DNA of 64,000 nucleotides from Nitrospinaceae bacterium. Lineage in GTDB: Bacteria > Nitrospinota > Nitrospinia > Nitrospinales > Nitrospinaceae. This document shows, piece by piece, positions 18,545-27,860 of this stretch; positions within the stretch are counted from its first letter, which is position 1, and each line of letters begins with the position of its first letter. A model generated the notes under the pieces. It searched no databases, was not told the DNA's origin, and saw only the letters and a program-made list of their open reading frames with translations. Position numbers and translations under genes: made by a program. Where the stretch lies: positions 30,306 through 94,305 of the forward strand of contig JANQEK010000030.1 in the NCBI GenBank assembly GCA_028278405.1, in the 5' to 3' direction.

Positions 18545-20233
18545 ATGGCTTTAAGAATATTTCCCGCCACAGTATTTTTTGCCGTCACATTCTGGTTTTC
18601 CGCATTTGTCCACGCCGCGTCGCTGGGAGAAGACTCCGTTATCTTTCAGGCTATGGAAGAAGAGATGGCTCGTTCGCTGTCGGAATTGAAAGTGGATGTT
18701 TTTGAGCCGCCGTATTTTATCAATTACCAGATTAGACACCACGACCATGCTGAAGTGGCGGCCAGTTTCGGGGCTCTGATTGCTTCCGACACTCAACAGA
18801 AGCGCACCCTGTTTGTCGATGTAAAAGTCGGGAAGCCGAAATTTGACAGTTCTTCTCCACAAAGTCACCGTTATTCCGTGGAACAGTTGATCCCGGTGGA
18901 CAATCATCTGGATTCTCTCAAGCGCGCACTTTGGTATGAGACCGATCTCCGATACAAGCAGGCGATCGTCAGCTTTCTCAGGAAAAAGGGTCGCTTCATC
19001 AGCGGGGTGGAAAGCCATGATCTTCCGGATTTTTCCAAAGGCAAACCGGCCCGGGAACAAATTGACCCGATACCGGACTGGAAACTGGATTTACCGGCAT
19101 GGGAGACACTGGCCCGGGAGGTATCGGGATTATTCAAAGGAAATCCCGAAATCGAAAAATCCAGAGTTAAAATTTTGTCTGACCGCACGATCCGTTATTA
19201 CTACGATTCGGAAGGGAATCGGGTCCGCGATTCACATCTGGAATATGGAATCCACCTGGAGGGTTGGACCAAGACCGTTGAAGGCACACAACTCCACGAC
19301 CAGAAAACTTTTTATTTTAAAAAAATCAGCCAGATTCCTTCAAAGTCGGAATTGATAGGTGCTACCCGGGATCTGATTGCCTCGTTGAAAGCCCTCAAGT
19401 CGGCTCCGCAAATGGACCCTTACGTCGGACCGGCAATCTTCAGTCCGGATGCGACCGCGGTTCTGTTTCATGAGGCCATCGGTCATCGGTTGGAAGGGGA
19501 CCGGCTGCGGAGGGATAAGGACGGCAAGACTTTTCTGAAGAAGATCGGCCAGCGTATTTTGCCGGAGTTTGTTACGGTGGTGGATAATCCGGCTCTAAAG
19601 AGCTATATGGGAACGCCTCTGATCGGGCATTACCATACTGATGATCAGGGACAGTTGAGCCGGGAAGTCGTGCTGATTGATCATGGTGTTTTGAAAAGTT
19701 TTCTGCTGTCCCGGATGCCCGTTCTGGGATTTAATCGGACCAACGGCCACGCCCGGAGCGACGGCACCCATGCCCCCATGTCGCGCATGAGCAATTTTGT
19801 GGTTCAATCGGATCGGACCCTCAATGCGTCGGCGTTGAAACAAAGATTGATCGAAGAAGTCAAAAAGCAGAACAAGCCTTACGGATTATTTGTTAAGAAA
19901 ATTGTGGGGGGAGAAACCCAGACCGATACCCGGCAGTTTCAGGTATTCAAGGGTAAACCGTTGTACCTCTACAAAGTGTTTCCGGACGGAAGGGAGGAGT
20001 TGGTTCGAGGAGTGGATTTTGTCGGGACGCCGCTGTCCATGATCAGCAAGATATTGATCACCGGAGACGATCCTACCGCCATCAATGGCTTTTGCACTGC
20101 GGAATCGGGAATTCTACCAGTGGCCAGCATCACCCCCAGTGTACTTTTGAGTGAGGTTGAATTGCAGGCTTCACACCAACCCCATGTCCGCCAGCCAATT
20201 CTGAGTCCTCCGCACCCGACGGCGTTGCCCTGA
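18545..20233 (+). CDS. Exported TldD/PmbA-family metalloprotease-like protein
   Basis: The 562-residue protein has a signal peptide (hydrophobic 9-22, cleavage near VHAAS) and a TldD/PmbA body. The zinc motif HEAIGH is at 309-314, followed by EGDRLRRDKDGKTF. Conserved YMGTPLIGHYHTDDQG, GHARSD and the C-terminal NGFCTAESG supply the probable third metal ligand Cys near residue 517. TldD and TldE usually form a cytoplasmic heterodimer that cleaves unfolded peptides; this version appears exported and has no TldE neighbour. The ATG follows a weak AGGT. The C-terminal 25 residues are Pro/His-rich and unlike the family. Confidence 0.85.
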   Translation: MALRIFPATVFFAVTFWFSAFVHAASLGEDSVIFQAMEEEMARSLSELKVDVFEPPYFINYQIRHHDHAEVAASFGALIASDTQQKRTLFVDVKVGKPKFDSSSPQSHRYSVEQLIPVDNHLDSLKRALWYETDLRYKQAIVSFLRKKGRFISGVESHDLPDFSKGKPAREQIDPIPDWKLDLPAWETLAREVSGLFKGNPEIEKSRVKILSDRTIRYYYDSEGNRVRDSHLEYGIHLEGWTKTVEGTQLHDQKTFYFKKISQIPSKSELIGATRDLIASLKALKSAPQMDPYVGPAIFSPDATAVLFHEAIGHRLEGDRLRRDKDGKTFLKKIGQRILPEFVTVVDNPALKSYMGTPLIGHYHTDDQGQLSREVVLIDHGVLKSFLLSRMPVLGFNRTNGHARSDGTHAPMSRMSNFVVQSDRTLNASALKQRLIEEVKKQNKPYGLFVKKIVGGETQTDTRQFQVFKGKPLYLYKVFPDGREELVRGVDFVGTPLSMISKILITGDDPTAINGFCTAESGILPVASITPSVLLSEVELQASHQPHVRQPILSPPHPTALP

Positions 20234-20373
20234 CCTTGGGTGATAACAACACCATTCCCACCGCGGCATGTATCCCCATAGAAAACCGGCCTATTCCAAC
20301 CCGGCTAGAATATCCCTTGTTTCGGTTTAAAACTCGAGGTGGATAATCAGGCTGTGAATAGACCGGTTGTTCG

Positions 20374-20772
20374 TTATTTGCAATGGATTTTCAGATTCGC
20401 ATTTCCGAGCGTGGAATTGACAATGCGTGCTTCGTCAACCCAGTTGCCCTCACTGGCGCCCGTGGCGAAAACCGACCGATCCTGTAATTTATATCCTAAC
20501 TTTCCTCCCGAAGGGATCTGGTTAATGTCATAGTTATCCCCGTTTCCACGGATGATTGAGACTTCTGCCATTTCCTCGCCCAGGTTTTCCACTGTAAAAT
20601 TTTTGTTGCAGTAAGTGGTTGTGCCGGGTTGCAGAACGGCCTGGTTGTTCTCCATACTTTCAACAAACCAGGGCTCAACGGTTACCTCGTCTGCGGCCCA
20701 GGTTGGGGAGCCCCACAGAAAACATACGGTTAAAACAGCCATCACTATGAACATGCAATTTCTGCTTTTCAT
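20374..20772 (-). CDS. Small secreted protein, paralogue of the upstream gene
   Basis: This 132-residue protein has a signal peptide (cleaved near PTWA, residue 26) and a beta-rich mature domain: PWFVESMENNQAVL, FTVENLGEEMAEVSIIRGNG, INQIPSGGKLGYKLQD, DEARIVNSTLGNANLKIHCK. Two cysteines (one in TYCNKNF, one three residues from the end) are conserved in its neighbour and probably form a disulphide. I do not recognise a named family. It is the second gene of a pair, 96 bases after the 164-residue paralogue on the same strand. A hairpin lies in that gap. Confidence 0.8.
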   Translation of the reverse strand: MKSRNCMFIVMAVLTVCFLWGSPTWAADEVTVEPWFVESMENNQAVLQPGTTTYCNKNFTVENLGEEMAEVSIIRGNGDNYDINQIPSGGKLGYKLQDRSVFATGASEGNWVDEARIVNSTLGNANLKIHCK

Positions 20773-20818
20773 TGGTTTACTCCTTCATTTTAATATTTGT
20801 TTAAAATATGGGAGGATA

Positions 20819-20840
20819 GGCGGGAAAGAACCTCCCGCCT
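20819..20840 (-). other. Hairpin between the two secreted paralogues
   Basis: A perfect stem (GGCGGGA pairing with TCCCGCC) around a loop of about seven bases lies between the two genes. It is not followed by a T-run in the minus direction, so it is more likely an RNA-stability or partial-termination element than a full terminator. Confidence 0.5.
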
Positions 20841-20868
20841 TGCAAAAAATGCTTCACTCCTCTTTTTG

Positions 20869-21363
20869 TTATTTGCAAAGAACTTTCAGCTTTGAATTGC
20901 CCGGAGTTGAATTGATAATCCGTGCTTCGTCAATCCAACGGCCCTCACCGGCTCCTGCAGCGAAATCCTGCAACTGATACCCCAGTTTGCCGCCGGGGGG
21001 AATTTGGTTCACATCTAAGTTGCCCTGATTGCCTCGGACGATGTGCACCTCGGCTGTTACCTTACTCATATTCTCCACCGTAAAATCATCATTACAGTGG
21101 GTCTTTTTACCGGTATACAAAATAGTCTGGTTGTACTCCATGATGTCAGCAAACCAGGGATAACCCGTATCCTGCTCTGAGGTCCAAACCGGAGCCTTTC
21201 CTGAATGGGTCATCGTGCTGGACTGCGAAATGGGTTCGTCTTTCATAATGTCAGCAAACCAGGGGTAACCGGTGTCCTGCTCTGCGGCCCAAACTGAACC
21301 TGCCAATAAAACAGCGGCAGTTAGGACCGCCAATCCCATCGACACGAATTTTCTGCCTTTCAT
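20869..21363 (-). CDS. Small secreted protein with an internal tandem duplication
   Basis: This 164-residue protein has a signal peptide (cleaved near VWAA, residue 27) and shares its last 100 residues with the next gene: PWFADIMEYNQTIL, DFTVENMSKVTAEVHIVRGN, NQIPPGGKLGYQLQD, DEARIINSTPGNSKLKVLCK. The segment EQDTGYPWFADIM occurs twice, at 28-40 and 63-75, a 105-base tandem duplication still obvious at the DNA level. The paired cysteines of the paralogue are present. Family unknown. A possible sigma-54 promoter lies about 100 bases upstream, and the divergent gene encodes a sigma-54 activator. Confidence 0.8.
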   Translation of the reverse strand: MKGRKFVSMGLAVLTAAVLLAGSVWAAEQDTGYPWFADIMKDEPISQSSTMTHSGKAPVWTSEQDTGYPWFADIMEYNQTILYTGKKTHCNDDFTVENMSKVTAEVHIVRGNQGNLDVNQIPPGGKLGYQLQDFAAGAGEGRWIDEARIINSTPGNSKLKVLCK

Positions 21364-21733
21364 CGGTTTTCTCCTTTAGTTTTTCTTGAAAAATGTATTG
21401 AGTGTGACGGAAAAGACTTTCCGCCTTTGATGATTGCTTGCACTTCTCCTATGGTCTTTACTATTACAAGTTTGATGCCAAACCTCTCGTGCCTTCTAAC
21501 TATTTGTTTTTAAATGTGTAAGCAATAGGGTGGGGATGAGTGGTTAAAGTCCTGGGCGGTGAAAATCCGCCGGTTTCGCAGGGAGATTGAACAATCCCGT
21601 CATTTAATACGGAAAAAATTTAGTGGCAATAATTCGCCGAACGGCAAATATTAATCATAAAAGTTTCATCAATTTCCTCCTCGAAAGGGAATAAATTTCT
21701 CCGAGATAAATTTTTTCGAAGTTTTCCTGCCCC
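21364..21733. other. Divergent intergenic region between secreted paralogues and the sigma-54 activator
   Basis: This 370-base region holds the sigma-54 promoter candidate at 21465-21481, a GGCGG/CCGCC inverted repeat near 21556-21572, and a TCTCCGAGA palindrome about 40 bases before the activator start. No gene is seen in it. Confidence 0.55.
21465..21481 (-). promoter_or_regulatory. Possible sigma-54 (-24/-12) promoter
   Basis: The minus strand reads TTGGCAT, CAAAC, TTGTA, against the consensus TTGGCAC-N5-TTGCW. The GG at -24 is exact; the -12 GC is GT. It lies about 100 bases before the 164-residue secreted protein, next to a sigma-54 activator gene. One key mismatch keeps this tentative. 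Confidence 0.35.
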
Positions 21734-23182
21734 ATGAAATACGATCTTGAATATGTTCTGGATAGTGCATTAGACGGTGTTTTCATCGTTGCCAGTGACC
21801 GTCGTTTGGTACTTTTCAACCGCGCTTGCGAAGAGTTGTACGATATTTCCCGTGAGGATGTGGTGGATAAGGCCTGCTGGAAACTCTCTGATTTTCAGCA
21901 GTCTTGTGACAGTATTTCCGAAAGAGACGGCAGAATTTCCTACGGAGAGCTCGGTTCCAAAAAAGAACGCATGGTGTTGACTCACAAAGAGGGGAGACAG
22001 GTTTGGGTGGAGACGATTTACACCCCTATTTTTCACAAGGAAAGCGAGGAAATCGCCTATGTCATGGGAGTGATCAAAGACATCACCGAGCTCAAACGGG
22101 CGGAAGACGAAAAAGAACGCCTGCAAAAAGAGTTGATCACTATCCGGAGCGAGCTTGAATCCAAATACGATTTTTCCACCATCGTGGGGAACTCGCCGCA
22201 GATAATACAGGCTTTGAAACTTGCTTCGCAGGTGGCACCGCAGAACACCACTGTCATGCTGGTGGGGGAAAGCGGCACCGGTAAGGAGTTGTTGGCCAAG
22301 GCGATTCATTACAACAGCCCGCGCGCCTCCCGGCCGTTCGTGGCGCTCAACTGCTCGGCGTTTCCCGATACGCTGTTCGAGAGTGAGTTGTTCGGATATG
22401 AAAAAGGAGCGTTTACGGGGGCGGATAAATCCAAACCAGGGAAAATCGCCTTGGCTTCAGGAGGAACGCTGTTCCTGGATGAAGTGACCTCCATGAGCCC
22501 CACCGCGCAGGTCAAAATTTTACGTGTGATTCAGGAAAGGGAATATGAACCTCTGGGTGCTGTGAGGTCCAAAAACGCGGACATACGCATTATCGCCGCC
22601 ACCAACAAGGAGTTGGAGTCACTGGTTAATGACGGGGTATTTCGAGAGGACCTTTACTATCGGTTGTTTGTTTATCCGATCCAACTGCCTCCCTTACGGG
22701 AGCGGATGAGAGATCTGCCATTGCTGATTGAAACTCTCCTGAAAAAATTTCATCATGCCATGGGCAAAAGCGTTCAGGGAGTTTCTTCGGAAGCGATGGA
22801 AGTGTTGATGGGATACAGTTGGCCGGGCAATGTGCGGGAGTTGCAAAACGTCATTGAGCGGATGATGATTCTTTCCAAGGGAGATCGCATTGAGATGTCC
22901 GATCTTCCGGGTTACTTGGTGGATTCCGCTCGAACTCGATCTCGTCGATCCGATTCCCCGAGTGAATTTTCCGACAGAATATCGCTGGAGGACTCGATCC
23001 ATAAATACGAGCGGGGCCTCATACTCAAGGCTCTTCAAAAGTGCGACAACAATAAAACCCAGGCCGCCAATCTGCTGGGTCTCAGCCGTTCCACGTTTCG
23101 TTACAAGCTGTCTAAAATTTCTCCTGAGCTTTCCATGCGCTCAAGGGTAGGGGCGGAATCGTATAGAAGGAAATGGAAATGA
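21734..23182 (+). CDS. PAS-domain sigma-54-dependent transcriptional activator
   Basis: The 482-residue bacterial enhancer-binding protein has an N-terminal PAS domain (about 1-120; LDGVFIVASDRRLVLFNRACEE) and a short coiled coil (about 120-142). The AAA+ domain (about 145-380) has Walker A GESGTGKE near 177, the sigma-54-contacting GAFTGA at 225-230, the Walker B stretch GGTLFLDEV and an arginine-finger region (REDLYYRL). A Fis-type helix-turn-helix follows (about 430-472; TQAANLLGLSRSTFRYKL). No phospho-receiver is present, so the PAS domain is the likely sensor. The ATG lacks a clear ribosome site. Confidence 0.92.
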   Translation: MKYDLEYVLDSALDGVFIVASDRRLVLFNRACEELYDISREDVVDKACWKLSDFQQSCDSISERDGRISYGELGSKKERMVLTHKEGRQVWVETIYTPIFHKESEEIAYVMGVIKDITELKRAEDEKERLQKELITIRSELESKYDFSTIVGNSPQIIQALKLASQVAPQNTTVMLVGESGTGKELLAKAIHYNSPRASRPFVALNCSAFPDTLFESELFGYEKGAFTGADKSKPGKIALASGGTLFLDEVTSMSPTAQVKILRVIQEREYEPLGAVRSKNADIRIIAATNKELESLVNDGVFREDLYYRLFVYPIQLPPLRERMRDLPLLIETLLKKFHHAMGKSVQGVSSEAMEVLMGYSWPGNVRELQNVIERMMILSKGDRIEMSDLPGYLVDSARTRSRRSDSPSEFSDRISLEDSIHKYERGLILKALQKCDNNKTQAANLLGLSRSTFRYKLSKISPELSMRSRVGAESYRRKWK

Positions 23183-23219
23183 AAGAGAGAAACGAATACC
23201 CTGAAGTTCGCCGCGGGCT

Positions 23220-24917
23220 CTAGGAGGTTCGGGAGTATTTGAAATAACTCACCAGTTTGTGAAGATCCTCTGCCATACCCGCCACTTTGCTGGCGGCGTT
23301 TTGAGCTTCCAGAGATTCATTGGTGGTGCTTTTAGCATACTCTGCTACGTTGGTGATGTTCTGGGAAATTTCATTACTTCCCTTGGCAACTTCTCCAACC
23401 TGCAGGGAAATTTCATTGGTCGTTGCGGTTTGCTCGACTACCGAACCTGCAATAGAGGTGATAATCTCACTGACTTTGTCGATGGTTTTGGAAATTTCAC
23501 CAATGACACTGATGGCTTCTTCTGTATCCTTTTGATTAGCTTCAATTTTTTTAATGATATCTTCCGTTGCTTTGCCGGTCTGCTTCGCCAGCTCTTTGAC
23601 TTCATTGGCGACTACGGCGAATCCCTTGCCGGCTTCGCCTGCGCGAGCGGCTTCAATGGTAGCATTCAAGGCCAGCAGGTTGGTTTGTTCTGAGATGTCG
23701 TCAATTACTTTAATGATTTCGCCGATTTCTCCGCTGCTCTGACCGAGTTTAGTGATGGTGGAGTTGGTTGTGGTGGCCAGCTCCACAGCATTTTTTGCGA
23801 TGTCCATGGCGCTGTGCGTGCTTCTTGAAATTTCCCGGATACTGGAGGACATCTCTTCGGTACCGCTGGCGACGGTTTGAACTATGGAGTTGATCTCTTC
23901 CGCGGCCACCGAGGCCTGATTGGCCTGCTCGGAAGTCATTTCTGCATTGCTTTTCAGTTTCTCACTGACGCCCATCAGTTTTTCGGAAGAATCGGTCAGG
24001 GTGCTGGCGCTGCCCCCGATGGTGGCCATGTTTTCACGCAACTGACCAAAGAATTTACCCAGGATTTCGTGCATTTTGCCGACCGCTTCATGGCCGTTAC
24101 CACCCGTTACGATTTGACTGATTTCCTGAGTCAAGTCTCCCCCAATGGCAGCCTGGACGACGCTTTGAAATTCCTCGGCTAATTTGTGGGTGGTCTGCTC
24201 CGCCGCTAATGTTTTTTCTTTGCTCTCTTTAAGGTTGTGCACCATTTTGTTGAAATCTTCGCTCAGATTTCCGATTTCATCCATCGACTTCACTTGGATT
24301 TCGATATCCGTATTGCCCTGGGTCAGTTGGTTGGTGGCTTGTCGCAGCTCTTTAAGGGGTTTGGTGATGGCATCGCTGAAGAGCATTAAGAGGATAATGC
24401 CGACAACGGCGCACCCCAAGCTGACCATAATGATAATAAGACGGTAGTTCTGGGTTTGGGAATTAACTTCCTTCAATGTGTTTCCCAACACCAGTTTTCC
24501 CTGAACAGCGCCTTGATATTTGATGGGGACGGTAGAAAACAAGTTATCGCCAATTACGACAATGTCATTGTCCTCAAAAATCTTGGAGGGATCCAATTTC
24601 ATTGAGTTGGGATTGAAAGAAGCGACTTCCCTGTTTCGTTTGTTGTAAGCGGCCAGAAAATTCAGGTTGTAATCGTTCTTTGACAGCTTAAAGGCTTTTT
24701 TGACAGAATTATAATCCCCCATTGCCATGCCAGGGCCGGCATTCAGGGCCACCAGATTGGCTGTCGCGCGCGCCTGAATTTTTATGTAGTTCAGAGAATT
24801 TTCTTTGGTCAGGTTGGGGAAATAATAGGACATGAAAGCAGATATCAATAGGAGAACAATTGCAAAGAAGAAAATTAATTTGAGACGAATCGACAGCCGC
24901 AAAAATAATGAATGCAT
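23220..24917 (-). CDS. Methyl-accepting chemotaxis protein
   Basis: The 565-residue receptor has a first membrane segment (about 12-34), a short periplasmic sensor (about 35-155, Cache-like by size; [17 protein letters not shown]), a second membrane segment (about 158-180), a HAMP domain (about 183-235) and a long signalling coiled coil. The conserved hairpin tip is [20 protein letters not shown]. No CheB/CheR pentapeptide is seen at the C-terminus (YFKYSRTS). It ends 37 bases from the convergent sigma-54 activator. No che genes are nearby, so it is an orphan receptor. Confidence 0.93.
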   Translation of the reverse strand: MHSLFLRLSIRLKLIFFFAIVLLLISAFMSYYFPNLTKENSLNYIKIQARATANLVALNAGPGMAMGDYNSVKKAFKLSKNDYNLNFLAAYNKRNREVASFNPNSMKLDPSKIFEDNDIVVIGDNLFSTVPIKYQGAVQGKLVLGNTLKEVNSQTQNYRLIIIMVSLGCAVVGIILLMLFSDAITKPLKELRQATNQLTQGNTDIEIQVKSMDEIGNLSEDFNKMVHNLKESKEKTLAAEQTTHKLAEEFQSVVQAAIGGDLTQEISQIVTGGNGHEAVGKMHEILGKFFGQLRENMATIGGSASTLTDSSEKLMGVSEKLKSNAEMTSEQANQASVAAEEINSIVQTVASGTEEMSSSIREISRSTHSAMDIAKNAVELATTTNSTITKLGQSSGEIGEIIKVIDDISEQTNLLALNATIEAARAGEAGKGFAVVANEVKELAKQTGKATEDIIKKIEANQKDTEEAISVIGEISKTIDKVSEIITSIAGSVVEQTATTNEISLQVGEVAKGSNEISQNITNVAEYAKSTTNESLEAQNAASKVAGMAEDLHKLVSYFKYSRTS

Positions 24918-25040
24918 TTTATCCTCAAAGCCTGAAGGGGTCGTTTATTGTTTCCCGGGACATCGGTCTATCCTGTGAAGGAGCGGTGGGTATGTCCCTG
25001 ACGCTTGTTGGAGCGCAGTTTTCGGGAAGATTTAATAGCA

Positions 25041-25072
25041 ATACATTTAATGGTTATGTAAATTTAATGTAT
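25041..25072. repeat. Inverted repeat upstream of the chemotaxis receptor
   Basis: ATACATTTAAT (25041-25051) and ATTTAATGTAT (25062-25072) form 11-base arms with one mismatch around a 10-base centre, in the non-coding gap between the receptor and namZ. It could be an operator; no regulator is identified. Confidence 0.5.
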
Positions 25073-25146
25073 CATTGTTGAGGATTGATTACAATCTATT
25101 ATTTTGCAAGGGTTTTGGGGTTCCGAAGTGCAGGCCGGGTAAATAC

Positions 25147-26328
25147 TTAATAAAGAAGGTAATTTTTGCGGATGACCAGAAAATCGGCCAGATCGGCCTG
25201 CCAGGACTCCTCAATTTCCTGCAGAGGGCGGTTTTCAGGCAGGAGAACCTCACGGAGTTCCGGGTGACCATAAAGCAGGTCGATCGCCGGGCGATCGCTG
25301 ACAAATTCATAGGGCTCGGTACGCCACTGGAATAGATTCGGAAACAGGCGGCCGATGGCCCGGATCACGGCGACTCCGGTAATGAGGGGTTTGAATGCAT
25401 TGCGGTCGATGACGTGCAACTGTATGCCACCGCAGGTTTCTCCGGCACACTTCTGAAAACCCGGTTTGAAAAACTGGGGCCGAAACAAAACCCCGGGAAG
25501 ACTTTCTGAATTGAGGGTCTCCGCCAGGCGATGGGCATCGATTCCCGGTGCGCCGCATATTTCGAACGGTAAAGTGGTGCCGCGTCCTTCCGACAGTTGT
25601 GTGCCCTCGATCAGGCACATTCCGGGATAGACTGTTGCCGTCGATACCATCGGCATGTTGGGAGACGGGGCCACCCATAAGAGATCCGTCTGGTCGTACC
25701 ACATCTCCCGTTTCCAACCCTGCATTGGCACCACCGTGAGATCGCAGCCGATACCGATATGTTCGTTGAACCATTTGGCCAGTTCGCCGACCGTCATGCC
25801 GTGGCGATTGGGCAAGGAGTACTGCCCGACAAAAGAGTGCCAACCTTCTTTCACCAGATTGCCCTCCACTTGCATGCCGTTGATCGGATTGGGCCGGTCG
25901 CACACCACGACAGGAACGCCCGCCTGTTTACAGGTCTGCATGCAATTGGCCAGGGTATATATGAAAGTATAGTAACGCGAGCCGATGTCCTGGATGTCGA
26001 ACACGAGGGTGTCGATATCGTTCATCAATCCGGTGTCCGGCGTGAGCGAGGCGTGGTCTTTTCCGTACAGGCTGACGATGGGAATCCCGGTGACGGGCTC
26101 TGTGCCATGATCGACGTCCACCATGTCCTGATCCACTCCGTACAGACCGTGTTCGGGAGCGAACAGTTTGACCAATTGGAAGTTCGGGTTCCGGTGGAAA
26201 TGAATGAAAGAGGGCAGGCCGTCTTCCGTTACGCTGGTATGGTTGACCACCAGTCCGATACGGTTCCCCTTGATATATTTTTCGGGTTCGGCCAGCAGCC
26301 GTTCCAGTCCGGTCGCGACCTTTTTCAT
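25147..26328 (-). CDS. namZ: DUF1343 / NamZ-type exo-beta-N-acetylmuramidase-like protein
   Basis: The 393-residue protein matches the DUF1343 (NamZ) family along its length: RIGLVVNHTSVTEDG, LFAPEHGLYGVDQDMVDVD, LVFDIQDIGSRYYTFIYTL, VCDRPNPINGMQVEG, PSPNMPMVSTATVYPGMCL, EGRGTTLPFEICGAPGID. Characterised NamZ removes terminal MurNAc from cell-wall fragments. No signal peptide is visible, so this copy may act in the cytoplasm on recycled muropeptides (inference). It starts 19 bases after glgC and shares its transcript. The start has no strong ribosome site, which fits coupling to glgC. Confidence 0.88.
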   Translation of the reverse strand: MKKVATGLERLLAEPEKYIKGNRIGLVVNHTSVTEDGLPSFIHFHRNPNFQLVKLFAPEHGLYGVDQDMVDVDHGTEPVTGIPIVSLYGKDHASLTPDTGLMNDIDTLVFDIQDIGSRYYTFIYTLANCMQTCKQAGVPVVVCDRPNPINGMQVEGNLVKEGWHSFVGQYSLPNRHGMTVGELAKWFNEHIGIGCDLTVVPMQGWKREMWYDQTDLLWVAPSPNMPMVSTATVYPGMCLIEGTQLSEGRGTTLPFEICGAPGIDAHRLAETLNSESLPGVLFRPQFFKPGFQKCAGETCGGIQLHVIDRNAFKPLITGVAVIRAIGRLFPNLFQWRTEPYEFVSDRPAIDLLYGHPELREVLLPENRPLQEIEESWQADLADFLVIRKNYLLY

Positions 26329-26347
26329 ATGGGATAAAGGCTGAGAT

Positions 26348-27589
26348 TCATTTGGGTGATGTTTCGGGAAATTTATAACCTTTATGAATGACTACGATGT
26401 TGGACTCTTTATCGACATGAAATCTCTTTTTGTCCTGCTCGGGATCATAACCGATTTCCGTGCCGGGGGGAATGACTACATCCTTGTCGATGATGGCCAT
26501 GTTGATTTTACAATTGGCTCCCACATGCACCCGGTCCATGAGAATGGAATTGATGATAGCGGCTCCGGTGTCGACCTTGACACTCCGGCCCACCACGGAA
26601 TCCTGCACGATACCGCCGCTGATGATACTTCCCTCCGAAACCAGGCTGTTGATGGCTTGTCCCCGCCGCCCGTCCTGGTTGAATATGAATTTGGCAGGTG
26701 GAAGCACCATGCTGGAGGTTTTAACCGGCCACTTCATATTGTACAAATTGAATACCGGTTTGATGTTTCTAAGATCCATGTTGGCTTCCCAGAAACTACC
26801 AATGTTTCCCACGTCTCGCCAATAGCCGATTTCCTCCGGTGTGATATCCGGTACCCGGTTTCTTCCAAAATCATAGGCGAAGACCGGATGATCCTTGAAT
26901 ATGGAGGGCAGAATATCCTTTCCGAAATCGTGAGAGGAATCCGGGTTGTTCGCGTCTTCGTGAAGCACGTCGGTTAAAAATGGACCGCTGAAAATATAAT
27001 TTCCCATGGAAGCAAAGACTTCATCCGGCCGTCCCGGAATGCATTGCGGGTTCGTCGGTTTTTCCTGAAAGCCGATAACGCGGCCGGTATGATCAACCTG
27101 AATCACTCCAAAATGCCGCGCATCTTTAATGGGAACCGGGATCGCGGCAATGGTCACCTTCGCCACATTGGAAATATGAAAGTTGATCATTTGCTGGATA
27201 TCCATCCGGTAAATATGATCAGCTCCGAAAATGGCAACGAGGTCGTATTCCCGATCCTGGATCAGGTTGATGTTCTGATAAATGGCGTCCGCAGTTCCCC
27301 GGTACCAGCTTTCGCCGGTTCGCTTCTGTGCGGGAACGGGCAGAATGAAGTGATCGGCCAGTATGGAGCTGAATCGCCATCCTTCCTGCAAATGCTCGGT
27401 CAAAGACTGCGACTTGAACTGGGTCAGGACGTAGACGGAGAAGATTTTGGAATTGATGAAGTTGCTGAGTACGAAGTCAATCAGGCGGTACTTGCCCCCA
27501 AATGGAACCGCCGGTTTGGCCCGGTCCATCGTGAGAGGATAAAGGCGGCTGCCTTCGCCGCCGGCCATGATCATGCCCAGAATATTCAT
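26348..27589 (-). CDS. glgC: Glucose-1-phosphate adenylyltransferase
   Basis: The 413-residue enzyme makes ADP-glucose from glucose-1-phosphate and ATP for glycogen synthesis. It has the nucleotidyltransferase signature GGEGSRLYPLTMDRAKPAVP, the substrate loop KYRLIDFVLSN, RGTADAIYQN and the metal-binding FGADHIYRMD. A left-handed beta-helix C-terminus (about 300-400; NSILMDRVHVGANCKI, IIDKDVVIP) follows. The length is typical of bacterial GlgC. CAGGA precedes the ATG. It heads a two-gene unit with namZ; no other glg genes are near. Confidence 0.95.
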   Translation of the reverse strand: MNILGMIMAGGEGSRLYPLTMDRAKPAVPFGGKYRLIDFVLSNFINSKIFSVYVLTQFKSQSLTEHLQEGWRFSSILADHFILPVPAQKRTGESWYRGTADAIYQNINLIQDREYDLVAIFGADHIYRMDIQQMINFHISNVAKVTIAAIPVPIKDARHFGVIQVDHTGRVIGFQEKPTNPQCIPGRPDEVFASMGNYIFSGPFLTDVLHEDANNPDSSHDFGKDILPSIFKDHPVFAYDFGRNRVPDITPEEIGYWRDVGNIGSFWEANMDLRNIKPVFNLYNMKWPVKTSSMVLPPAKFIFNQDGRRGQAINSLVSEGSIISGGIVQDSVVGRSVKVDTGAAIINSILMDRVHVGANCKINMAIIDKDVVIPPGTEIGYDPEQDKKRFHVDKESNIVVIHKGYKFPETSPK

Positions 27590-27860
27590 AAGTCCTGTTT
27601 GGGGCCCAAGAGGTTCTCGGGGTAGTGGGTATGGAGCTACCGATATAGTGTCTCACAAAAGACCGTGAAGGTTCAATGACTGGAAGCATTTCAAACAACT
27701 TGCAAACATTTTGAAATTCTCATTTTTTGGGTGATCTGCTGTGTGCTCTGTGTCGAGGAGATTCCTGAATTTCAAAAGCCGACATGGCTTTAGGCTCAAA
27801 AGTTAAAATCATTTGTCCAGAGGTCGTGATACAATCGGCCAACATTTTTTTGAGGTGACC

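Noticed and set aside
21364..21733. Sigma-54 promoter in front of the PAS activator itself (TGGCAATAATTCGCC)
   Set aside because: The GG and GC elements are nine instead of ten bases apart and the -12 part is poor.
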